Source: CAYSHJ01 sp964589725 | GTDB taxonomy: Bacteria > Planctomycetota > Planctomycetia > Planctomycetales > Planctomycetaceae | DNA: 17,623 bases | NCBI GenBank assembly: GCA_964589725.1 | Contig: CAZPUJ010000559.1 | Coordinates: 1 to 17,623, forward strand | Direction of reading: 5' to 3' | Shown here: piece by piece, positions 7,672-15,400 of the stretch | Numbering within the stretch: the first letter of the stretch is position 1 | Layout of the letters: each line of letters opens with the position of its first letter | Notes under the pieces: generated by a model | Told to the model about the DNA's origin: nothing | What the model saw: only the letters and a program-made list of their open reading frames with translations | The model's database searches: none | Made by a program: the position numbers and the translations under genes

Positions 7672-7878
7672 GAGATTTTCTCGGCGTTGTCCAGGGCGTC
7701 AAACGTCTGTGCCGCTACGGCCACCAGTTCTTCGTCGGACCAGTCCCTATCGTCGTATGCACCCTGTCGAACTTCTCAAAGACGTCCTTGCGCACCACGA
7801 TGCATCCGTCTGATCCACGGTGACGGGCACCGCCTCGCCGTGCCGAATCGCGTTCATCTGTTGGGATGTGAGCGTCAT
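7668..7878 (-). pseudogene. Antitoxin gene partner of the MazF/PemK remnant, two frameshifts
   Basis: The start at 7878 has AGGAGG 6 nt upstream and reads MTLTSQQMNAIRHGEAVPVT VDQTD, then leaves frame. A second frame continues IVVRKDVFEKFDRV and a third YDDRDWSDEELVAVAAQTFD followed by ALDNAEKIS and the stop. Restoring one base at each of two places (near 7803 and near 7761) joins the pieces into about 70 residues, and the gene length of 211 nt is exactly two short of 71 codons. Small acidic proteins of this shape, overlapping a MazF/PemK gene by ATGA, are antitoxins in planctomycetes and relatives. As it stands the frame stops after 43 codons. Either both deletions are real decay or, less likely, assembly errors. 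Confidence 0.65.
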
Positions 7879-7884
7879 GACGAG

Positions 7885-7890
7885 CCTCCT
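7885..7890 (-). promoter_or_regulatory. Shine-Dalgarno sequence of the decayed antitoxin
   Basis: Minus-strand AGGAGG (CCTCCT on plus), 6 nt before the ATG at 7878. A canonical ribosome site surviving in front of a broken gene supports that start and suggests recent decay. Confidence 0.7.
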
Positions 7891-8033
7891 TTCGTGGCCG
7901 ATTCTACTCGTGTTTCCCACCGTCCGCTAACGGTCCTCAGGCCCGATGCTTCGCATGCGAATGAGTCTGAAAACATCAGTGCCTCCGTCAGCCGAATCAT
8001 GATATCATCGGAATCCAACGCTGGAGAAAAATC

Positions 8034-8282
8034 ATGACCAAAGATCCCGAACTACTGATCGGCTTGAGCGATGGCGAGTTGGAAGCGTTGGCCGAAGGCA
8101 TCTTGGTGCCGACGGTCCAGGTTCGCCTGGATGAATTGTTGGCCCGTAATGCCGAAGGCCAGGTATCTGCGCCAGAAGAAGCCGAGCTTGAGCGACTCGT
8201 AGACCGAGTGGATCACCTGACGACCGTCAAGACGCGGGCCAGGTACACATTACACCAAAGGGCGGCAGCGAGTCGCACGTGA
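8034..8282 (+). CDS. Small acidic protein, partner of an HNH nuclease gene
   Basis: An 82-residue protein starting MTKDPELLIGLSDGELEALA with GGAGA 6 nt upstream (8023-8027). It is Leu/Glu-rich and predicted helical throughout: 'LVPTVQVRLDELLARNAEG' and 'EEAELERLVDRVDHLTTVKT' look like two amphipathic helices. No catalytic motif, signal or membrane segment is seen. Its stop overlaps the GTG start of the HNH gene (GTGA, 8279-8282), so the two are translationally coupled. I recall this pairing (short helical protein directly before a small HNH protein) as recurrent in planctomycetes and cyanobacteria, but its function is not known to me; an antitoxin-like or adaptor role is only a guess. The frame is intact although its partner is broken. 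Confidence 0.75.
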   Translation: MTKDPELLIGLSDGELEALAEGILVPTVQVRLDELLARNAEGQVSAPEEAELERLVDRVDHLTTVKTRARYTLHQRAAASRT

Positions 8283-8707
8283 GCGCCTATATCCCCGTCG
8301 ATCTCCAGCGCCAGGTTCGCGACCGTTTTGCAAACTGCTGTGCCTATTGCCGGACGGCCGAGCACTTAAGCGTCGCGATCTTTGAGATCGAGTACATCGT
8401 GCCACGTTCCGCATGCGGACCGACCGTCTTCGAAAACATCTGCTTGTCCTGTCCGACGTGTAACCGGTTCAAGGCCGATCGCGAAGCGGCGGCCGACCCA
8501 GCCATTGGCAAAGACGTTCCACTCTTTCATCCTTAGCGAGATGACTGGACGGACCACTTTGAATGGAACGAGGATGCCACAGAAATCGTCGCGTTGACAC
8601 CGACCGGCCGAGCGACAATTGCTGTATTGCGGATGAACCGTGCGCCATTGATTCGCGTCCGCCGGATGTGGGTCGCCATGAGTGAGCATCCACCCAATCT
8701 GGAGTAA
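8279..8707 (+). pseudogene. HNH endonuclease-type gene with premature amber stop and altered catalytic His
   Basis: From GTG 8279 the first 85 codons read MSAYIPVDLQRQVRDRFANC CAYC..., with the zinc-type pairs Cys-x-x-Cys at 'CAYC' and 'CPTC' and the end motif 'CNRFKADR' of small HNH proteins. TAG at 8534-8536 stops translation, but the same frame continues without interruption for 56 more codons ('RDDWTDHFEWNEDATEIVAL', 'PTGRATIAVLRMNRAPLIRV', 'RRMWVAMSEHPPNLE') to TAA at 8707, which has the character of the normal C-terminus. The stop is one C-to-T change from CAG. The position of the first catalytic His of the HNH motif ('EIEH' expected before IVPRS) is Tyr (TAC), also one C-to-T change. 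The gene is probably inactive in two ways. It overlaps the upstream small gene by 4 nt. Confidence 0.85.
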
Positions 8708-8795
8708 CGATTGCTCCCGAGTCTGACAACAACGCAAAGGTGCCAAGACGCCAAGCCGCAATCCCCATCAGCCACACTCTTATTGTTCTTTGCGT

Positions 8796-8964
8796 TTATT
8801 CCGTCTTCCATTCGCGGGCGAACTCCAACGCCCGCTCGCGCACCGGTTCGCTCACCCTGGCGTCCGCCCGAATGCGGTTCAGCAGTTCGTCTTTCGGGAT
8901 CGGCGGCGTCGAGTAGAACCGGACCAGATTCAACGCCTCCCACTCCGCACTCGTGACGAATTCC
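8796..8964 (-). pseudogene. Orphan C-terminal tail of a WD40-type kinase (fragment 2)
   Basis: Minus-strand reading gives 'EFVTSAEWEALNLVRFYSTP' and 'PIPKDELLNRIRADARVSEP' then VRERALEFAREWKTE and a stop. It shares 'SEPVR.RAL.FAR.WK' with the end of the kinase gene at 9076 and the 'EAL.L' region before it, but is more diverged than fragment 1. The only possible ATG for the frame lies inside the hairpin repeat element to its right, so the open frame starts in repeat sequence and not in a gene. I take it as the 3' remnant of another kinase, cut off by the repeat element. Confidence 0.65.
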
Positions 8965-9068
8965 CCGCCGACCTTGCGTCGGCGGTTCACCGGTTTTTGC
9001 ACTACTCATGATGGTCGAAGAATCCCCGTAGTGCAAAAACGTGTGAACCCCTGAGGCAAGCTCAGGGG
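8965..9068. repeat. Compound inverted repeat element, copy 2 (CTTGC-loop hairpins plus GCACTAC tails)
   Basis: Two 42-nt arms (8965-9006 and 9027-9068) in inverted orientation around 20 bp. The left hairpin (8965-8985) has stem CCGCCGAC and loop CTTGC; the right one (9048-9068), read on the minus strand, has stem CCCCTGAG and loop CTTGC. Both stems are perfect 8-bp pairings. Each is followed by a 21-nt tail ending in GTTTTTGCACTAC. Architecture, loop, stem length and tail length equal those of the element at 4022-4165 while the stem sequences differ. It ends 8 nt before the stop codon of the kinase gene and starts at the broken end of kinase-tail fragment 2. Confidence 0.9.
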
Positions 9069-9075
9069 CGATGCG

Positions 9076-10776
9076 TCATCGCTTCCAGTCGCGAGCGAAC
9101 TGCAGGGCGCGTTGGCGGACTGGCTCGCTGATGGTCTGGTCCGCCGCGATGGCGTCGAGCCATTCGGTCGGGGCTTGGCCTTGGTCACGCAGCCAGTGGA
9201 TCAGACTCAGTGCCTCACGCTCCGCGCGCAGTTCCGGCGTCCACGGCCGCGCGTCCAACACCTTCACCGTTCCATCGGCGCTTGCCGACGCCAGTCGTTT
9301 CCCATCCGCGCTAAACGCCACGCTCATGACCAAGCCGGTGTGACCTTCAAGATTCAACTGGTAGGAATGGGCAAGACGGTTCCAATAATGCCATTCAAAG
9401 CCGCGCAGGTCTACTTCGCCCGGTTGTGGTTCGTATTGCTTCAACAACTCTAAGAGCCTGCCCACGCGAGCGTTCTCCCATGCCGCTTGCGCGAGGTTCA
9501 TGTGGGCCGCGTACAGGTTTCGGCGGGCTTCCATAGTCTTCGCGTCAGCTCGGTCTTTTTGCGTGATGGCATCGGCGGCCTTTTCGTCAGCACGTTTCGC
9601 GTTGGCATTCGCTCGGAACGCGAAGTAGGAAGACACAACCGTGCCGACGAGGAGCAGGCACGCAATCGCCAGCGTCATCGCGGCGATGACCGGATTGCGG
9701 CGGCACCAGCGGACCAGCCGTTCTGCCCGCCGGATTGGTCGGGCTGTGATCGGCTCGCCCTTCAGGTAGTGATCCAAGTCCGTTGCCAAGTCCGCGGCTG
9801 TGGCATAACGCTTGGGTGGCTCCTTTTGCAAACACTTGGTCGCGATCGTCTCCAAGTCCAGCGGGACTTGCCCGTTCAGACTGCGCGGCGAGATCGGCTC
9901 TTGCTCCAGCACTTGCAGCAGCGTGTCCAGGGGATTCGCCGACTGGAATGGCGGGCGGCCGGTCAGCAGGCAGTACAACACCGCTCCCAGCGAGTACACA
10001 TCCGAAGCAGGACCGATCTGAGTCAGCTTGCCCGCGGCCTGTTCGGGCGGCATGTAGCTGGGAGTCCCCAGGACTTGGCCGGTCGCGGTCAGGTCGCTGC
10101 CGCCTTGGACTCGCTTGGCCAGACCGAAGTCGGTGATTTTGGGAACAACCTCGGCGAGCGGGGGGCGTCAGCCCCCTGATCCGCAGCCAGTCTCTGCGGA
10201 AACATCAGGGGGCTGACGCCCCCCGCTCGCCAGTGCGTTTGCCAACAGGATATTCGCCGGCTTCAGGTCGCGATGGATCACGCCTTTGTCGTGAGCGTAC
10301 TGCACGGCCAATGCCACCTGACGCACCAAGTGAGCGGCCTCACGCGGCGGCAGCGGACCATCGGCCACTCGCTTGGCGAGGCTCATGCCGTCGACGAAAC
10401 CCATCGAGAAATAATGCTGGCCGTCGTGCTCGCCGACTTCGAAAATGGGGACGATGCCCGGATGGTCCAAGTTCGCCGCTGCTTCCGCTTCGGCGCGAAA
10501 GCGTTTGACGTCTTCTTCGCTGGCCGACTGGCCGGCGAGGATCATCTTGAGCGCGACGATGCGGTTGAGCGAAAGCTGTCGCGCCTTGTACACCACACCC
10601 ATTCCGCCGCGAGCGATTTCTTCGAGCAACTCGTAGTCACCGAAGTAGCGGACCTTGGTGCCGAGCGGCAAGACCGCCTCGGGCGTCGCGGGCGATTTTC
10701 GAATTTCTGCGGTCGGTGGCAGAGTCGGCGCTTCTGAAAGCGGCAAGTCGTTTTGATCGTCCGAGGGCTGCGGCAT
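9076..10776 (-). pseudogene. Ser/Thr protein kinase with transmembrane helix and one WD40 repeat, interrupted by a palindrome with in-frame TGA
   Basis: Codons 1-202 from ATG 10776 give a Pro/Ser-rich leader, then a Pkn2-like kinase N-lobe: Gly-loop IARGGMG (54-60), Lys77 in VALK, and catalytic HRDLKPAN with Asp170 and Asn175. Codon 203 is TGA (10170-10168), inside an inserted palindrome. The same frame resumes at once: DFG at codons 216-218, 'GTPSYMPPEQA', 'DVYSLGAVLYCLLTGRPPF', one transmembrane helix ('VIAAMTLAIACLLLVGTVVS'), a coiled-coil-like Ala/Lys/Asp stretch, a single WD40 repeat ('GHTGLVMSVAFSADGKRLAS'), and the tail DARPWTPELRAEREALSL ending at 9076. Intact relatives normally carry several to many WD40 repeats. 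Without readthrough only an inactive N-terminal fragment is made. The lack of any other stop or frameshift over 1.7 kb points to a recent insertion or to readthrough. ManC lies 97 nt upstream on the same strand. Confidence 0.85.
10153..10231. repeat. Perfect 28-bp-arm palindromic element inserted in the kinase gene
   Basis: Arms 10153-10180 and 10204-10231 are exact reverse complements (28 bp, beginning GGCGAGCGGGGGGCGTCAGC on the plus strand). The 23-nt centre contains a second nested hairpin, CCGCAG/CTGCGG. The element lies exactly between the codons for HRDLKPANILL and those for KITDFGLAK, a junction of conserved kinase subdomains VIb and VII that normally are only about a dozen residues apart. 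It encodes SGGRQPPDV... and the TGA. No target-site duplication is evident. Confidence 0.95.
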
Positions 10777-10873
10777 AATGACACGCCTGCGTCTAATTAG
10801 GCGAACGGCAACTGAAAATTTACCCGGCCGGTGCCTGACCCCTCGCTTGGTACGTTAACTCCTGCCATTCGCC

Positions 10874-11962
10874 TTACAAGAACTCAGTCAGTCCGCGCCG
10901 TTCGAGTTCCGCGAGGAGTTGTCGGAGCGCGGCTTCGTCGTGCTTGTCGGCGACGAGTGTGGCTGTGGGTGTATGGACGATGATCAAATCGCGCACGCCG
11001 AACGCTGTAACCAAGTGCTCGCGTGATGAACGCACGATGCAACCACTGGTCTTGACACCGCAAAACAGACCGTCGACCGAGTTATCGTCGGCGTCACGCG
11101 GCATCCGTCGCGACCACGCTAACCAACTACCCACGTCGTCCCATTCAAACGGGGCTGAGACAACACAGACGTCGGAAGCTTTCTCCAGCACGGCGTAATC
11201 AATCGAGGTCGACGGCATCTGTGCGAACTCGGCATCCAGCGTTGGCACCCAACGTTCGGTGCCGAGGACACTCTCCAGCCGCTCCAACCGGGCCGCGATT
11301 TCCGGCGCGTGCCGTTCGATCTGCTTCAGAATCGTCGCCGCGCGCCACACAAAGATGCCGCAGTTCCAGAAATACTCTCCGGAGGCGATATACGTCGCGG
11401 CCGTCGCGGCATCCGGCTTTTCGCGAAACGCGGTCACTCGGAACGCCCCCGAGTTTTCCGGGTGAGACGCTTCGGCGAGTGCGGCGCCACGCTGGATATA
11501 ACCAAATCCCGTCGCGGGATACGTCGGCGGGACTCCAAACAACACGAGCGTCTGCGGCGACTGATCAATGACCGCGACCGCTCGCTCGACAGCACGCTGA
11601 AAATCGGACGGTGGTTGGATCCAATGATCGGCCGGCATCACCAGCATCACGGCCTGCGGATCGACGGCCAACAATCGAATGGCGGCCAGTCCGATGCACG
11701 GAGCCGTGTTTCGTCCGCACGGTTCGATCAGCACTCGCGCCGTGTCGAGTTCCGGCAGTTGCCGCGCGGTTTCCTCGGCGTGGTTCCGCCCCGTCGCGAC
11801 CCATATTCGCTCGATCGGAACGAACGGGCGGCAACGGTCGGCGGTTTCCTGAAGCAACGTTCGATCGCTTCCGAACCGCAAGAACTGCTTGGGAAACGCG
11901 CGTCGGCTCTGCGGCCAAAACCGCGTGCCACTTCCACCAGCCATGATCACCGCGTGCAACAT
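10874..11962 (-). CDS. manC: Mannose-1-phosphate guanylyltransferase (GDP-mannose synthesis)
   Basis: The 362-residue enzyme makes GDP-mannose from GTP and mannose-1-phosphate. The nucleotide-binding signature is at the N-terminus, MAGGSGTRFWPQSRRAFPKQ (7-26). Also present are 'IEPCGRNTAPCIGLAA' (about 79-94), 'VMPADHWI' with the metal/nucleotide Asp, 'ATGFGYIQRG' and 'FREKPD' (the sugar-binding E-K-P motif), 'FWNCGIFVW', and 'SIDYAVLEKA' near 260. There is no C-terminal phosphomannose isomerase domain, so it is the short monofunctional form. The start at 11962 has AAGGTGG just upstream (11967-11973). Product would feed glycan synthesis, conceivably that of the glycosyltransferase at the left of the window, though they are 8 kb apart. 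Followed by the kinase gene after 97 nt. Confidence 0.93.
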   Translation of the reverse strand: MLHAVIMAGGSGTRFWPQSRRAFPKQFLRFGSDRTLLQETADRCRPFVPIERIWVATGRNHAEETARQLPELDTARVLIEPCGRNTAPCIGLAAIRLLAVDPQAVMLVMPADHWIQPPSDFQRAVERAVAVIDQSPQTLVLFGVPPTYPATGFGYIQRGAALAEASHPENSGAFRVTAFREKPDAATAATYIASGEYFWNCGIFVWRAATILKQIERHAPEIAARLERLESVLGTERWVPTLDAEFAQMPSTSIDYAVLEKASDVCVVSAPFEWDDVGSWLAWSRRMPRDADDNSVDGLFCGVKTSGCIVRSSREHLVTAFGVRDLIIVHTPTATLVADKHDEAALRQLLAELERRGLTEFL

Positions 11963-12071
11963 TGATCCACCTTCTCGATATCGACTCGCGGCATGTTACG
12001 CGAAGCATTCACATTTGTAATCCGAGGCGACGTTGCCAAACACGGCTGGCTAATTCTTGAATCTACGGAAC

Positions 12072-12164
12072 CTGTAGCTCAGGCCCTTGTGGCCTGCGTG
12101 ATGAGGCTTCTGCTTGTTTTCCGACGAATTCAAATCAAACCGGCCACGAGGGCCGGGGCTACAG
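12072..12164. repeat. Inverted repeat element with CTGTAG ends and arm hairpins
   Basis: Arms 12072-12096 and 12140-12164 match in inverted orientation at 21 of 25 positions, each beginning CTGTAGC at the outer end. Each arm contains its own hairpin: CAGGCC/GGCCTG with loop CTTGT (12080-12096) and CCGGCC/GGCCGG with loop ACGAG (12140-12156), i.e. CTCGT on the other strand. The architecture, two inverted hairpin units around a spacer, is the same as that of the CTTGC-loop elements although the sequence differs. Confidence 0.8.
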
Positions 12165-12337
12165 ATTGCCCAAGACAACGAATCGGCCAGACTTGCGTTG
12201 CCAAGACAATATCCTTGACGAGTTGTTCATTCGCCGCGACTGGTGGCTGGTGGTCATTGCTGTACAATTCGCGCGAACGAGTCCCGCAGGAGGCACGCAC
12301 CACTCGGTCAGAAATGACACATTTGACGGTGAGGTCA

Positions 12338-12400
12338 CACTAACCCGAAGCGTTAGCGAGGCAGGGCGCTGCCACTCCTCGCGAACGCTTCGGGTTAGTG
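12338..12400. repeat. Inverted repeat with CACTAACCCGAAGCG arms before the hybrid kinase
   Basis: Arms of 24 bp at 12338-12361 and 12377-12400 match in inverted orientation at 23 of 24 positions (start CACTAACCCGAAGCGTT), around a 15-nt centre. One reading of this repeat gives the peptide LTRSVSEA, which I recall as frequent in conceptual translations from planctomycete genomes. It ends 30 nt before the start of the histidine kinase gene and would form a strong hairpin in its leader if transcription starts upstream. Confidence 0.85.
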
Positions 12401-12430
12401 TCGGACCTGGCTGTGCGGAGTATTAACGAG

Positions 12431-15400
12431 ATGTCTGTGCCGCCGGTGCGTGTGTTACTCATCGACGACGACGAGTCGAGCTTCATTATTACTCGCGAGT
12501 TGTTCGAAGAGCGGTACGCGGAGCGGTTCGAGCTGGATTGGGCCGGTTCGTTCGAGAAGGGTCTGGAGGCGATTCGGCAGGCGCGACACGACGTCTATCT
12601 CGTCGACCAACGGCTGGGGGGACGCGATGGGCTGGACTTGCTGAAAGCCGCGTCCGCCGCAGGCTGCCGGGCTCCGATGATCGTCCTGACCGGCCAAGAC
12701 AGCCGCGAGATCGACGTCGCCGCGATGCAAGCCGGAGCGGCCGATTATGTCATCAAAGACGTCTACGACATCTCGCGACTCGAACACGCGATGCGTTACG
12801 CGCTCGAGCGGCAGCGCCTGCAAGCCGCACTCGAACACGAGCGTGACTTGCTGCGGGCTCTCATGGAAAACCTGCCCGACAGCATTTTCTTCAAGGATGC
12901 CCAGAGCCGGTTCTTGAGAATCAGCCAATCCAAGGCGTTGTGGTCCGGGTTGAACGATCCCGCCCAAGCCCTGGGCAAAACTGATTTTGATTTCTTTGCT
13001 CGCGAGGACGCGCAGTCGTCGTTTTCCGACGAGCAGGAAGTCATGCGCTCCGGACAGCCGCTGGTTGGCAAGGAGGAAAAGCACGTCTGGCCGGATGGAC
13101 GTGAGAGCTGGGTGGTCACCACAAAATTGCCGTTACGCGACAAGCAGGACAACGTCATCGGCACGTTTGGTATTTCGCACGACATCACCGAGCAAAAGTT
13201 GGCGTTGCAGGCACTGCGCGACAGCGAGTTTCGCACGCGGCAAATCGTCGAGACGGCACTGGATGCGTTTGTCGGAGTCGATTGCGAGGGCACGATCATC
13301 GACTGGAACGCGCAAGCCGCAAACACGTTCGGCTGGCAGCACGAAGAAGCACTCGGCCAGCCGCTCGCGCAGCTCATCATTCCTCCCCGGTTTCGAGCCG
13401 CTCAGCAAGAGGGCATGCAACGATTTCTGCTCACATCACAAACAAAGATCTTGGGGCAACGCCTGGAGCTGATCGCGTTGCACCGCGACGGACGCGAATT
13501 TCCGGTGGAAGTCACCATCTCGGCGTTACGGTTGGGTGGAGAAGTGCTGTTCGCGTCGTTCATTCACGACATCACCAAACGCAAGGCGGTGGAAGCCGCA
13601 CTGCGCGAAGCGAAAGACGCTGCCGAAGCGGCCAGTCGTGCGAAGAGCGATTTTCTGGCCAATATGAGCCACGAAATCCGCACCCCCATGAACGCCATCA
13701 TGGGCATGACCGAATTGGTGATCGACACTGAACTCTCGCCGTCGCAGCGCGAGTACCTGACAATGGTCCGCGAATCGGGCGAGTCGTTGCTGCATGTGAT
13801 CAACGACATCTTGGACTTCTCGAAGATCGAAGCCGGCAAGCTCGATCTGATTTTGGATGTCTTCAACGTGCGCGAGACGCTGGGCGACACCATGAAGTCG
13901 CTGGCCGTGCGAGCTCATCGCACAAACCTGGAGATGGCGTTTCGCGTCGCGAACGATGTTCCCGATGCGCTCGTGGGCGACGCCGGACGGTTACGGCAGA
14001 TTGTGGTCAATCTGATCGGCAACGCGATCAAATTCACGCATCAAGGAGAAGTCGTGTTGGAAGTCAGTCGGGCCGAACCGCACAGCGGCGGCGACGGAGA
14101 GTTCGACCGCGGTGGTTCCGGCGTCGTGAGCGTGACGCCCATGATCGTGCTGCACTTTTCTGTCCGCGACACAGGCATCGGCATTTCCGAGACGAAGCAG
14201 TCGGTCATCTTCGAAGCCTTTGAGCAAGCGGACTCGTCCACGACTCGGAAGTACGGTGGCACCGGCCTGGGCCTGGCGATCTCAAAACGGCTGGTCGAGT
14301 TGATGGGTGGTCGGATTTGGGTCGAGAGTCAAGAGGGGGTCGGCAGCACCTTTCATTTCAGCGCGCGGTTTGTGGTACCGCCGCCGTCGGCCGATTTGCC
14401 CTCCGCGAAGACGATTGTCATGCACGGCACGCGCGTGTTAGTCGTGGACGACAACGCCACGAATCGCTTGATTCTGGAAGAGATACTTCGCAACTGGGGC
14501 CTGAGTCCGATTTGTGCCGACAGCGCCTCGCAGGCGATGCACCGTCTGCACGCGGCGCAACAAGAGAACGAACCGTTTTCCATCGTGCTTTCCGATCTGC
14601 ACATGCCCGTCACCGACGGCTTCATGCTGGCCGAGGCGATTCGGCGGGAACCTCGTTTGGCGCGCACACTCATCTTGATACTGACCTCGGGAGAGCGTCA
14701 GGGAGATGTGGCGAAGTGCCGGCAGCTTGGCGTGTCGGCGTATCTGCTCAAGCCCGTTAAGCAGTCCGAGCTGTTCAACGCGCTGGTCGCCGCGTTGGGA
14801 GTCAACTCACCCGAGGATCAGGTGACGCTCGCTCGACCCGCTGCGGTGGGTGGTGACTTGCCGTCACTTCGAATTCTGCTGGCGGAAGACAGCCTGGCGA
14901 ATCAAAAGCTCGCGGTCGGATTGCTCACCAAATGGGGGCATCACGTCACATTAGCGAACAACGGCGTCGAGACGGTCGAACTGTGGTCAACACCGCCCGA
15001 CGGACGTTCGTTCGACGTGGTCTTGATGGACGTGCAGATGCCGGAGATGGACGGGTTCGAGGCGACGGCCGAGATTCGCGAACGAGAACGCGCTTCGGGG
15101 CGTCACACACCGATCGTGGCCATGACGGCGCATGCCATGAAAGGCGACCGCGATCGCTGCCTGTTGGCCGGAATGGATGGATACGTCGCCAAGCCGATTC
15201 GGCAACAAGAGCTGATCGCCGTCTTGCAGGAATCGGTCGTGGGGCAGATCGGCGGCACTCCAAGAACTCCGATCGCGGAGACTCGACCCACGGAAATGCC
15301 GACGCTGAACGTCACAAATTCGAAACTGCTGAATTGGGCCAAAGCGCTGGAGGCGGTGGGACACGATCGCGAGTTGCTCGACGAAGTCCTGAAGGCGTTT

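Larger units (their letters stand above)
11963..12430. other. Divergent intergenic region between manC and the hybrid kinase, with two repeat elements
   Basis: These 468 bp between divergent genes hold no gene with coding character. Two inverted-repeat elements occupy much of it (12072-12164 and 12338-12400). Promoters for both neighbours should be here; no consensus pair stands out. The stretch 12165-12337 shows no repeat or hairpin that I can support. Confidence 0.55.

Noticed and set aside
8731..8755. AACGCAAAGGTGCCAAGACG-type repetitive stretch
   Set aside because: It resembles a dispersed repeat I recall from other genomes, but there is one short copy here and no structure, so it is not listed as a feature.
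10153..10231. Selenocysteine coding at the kinase TGA
   Set aside because: A bacterial SECIS hairpin lies just after the UGA; here the UGA is inside the 3' arm of a palindrome, and kinases have no selenocysteine at this place.
10830..10850. GGTGCCTGACCCC motif before the kinase gene
   Set aside because: Resembles ends of some dispersed repeats, but it is short, single and unstructured in this window.
12398..12430. GTG start 11 codons upstream of the hybrid kinase
   Set aside because: It lies at the end of an inverted-repeat element; ATG 12431 begins directly at the receiver domain.
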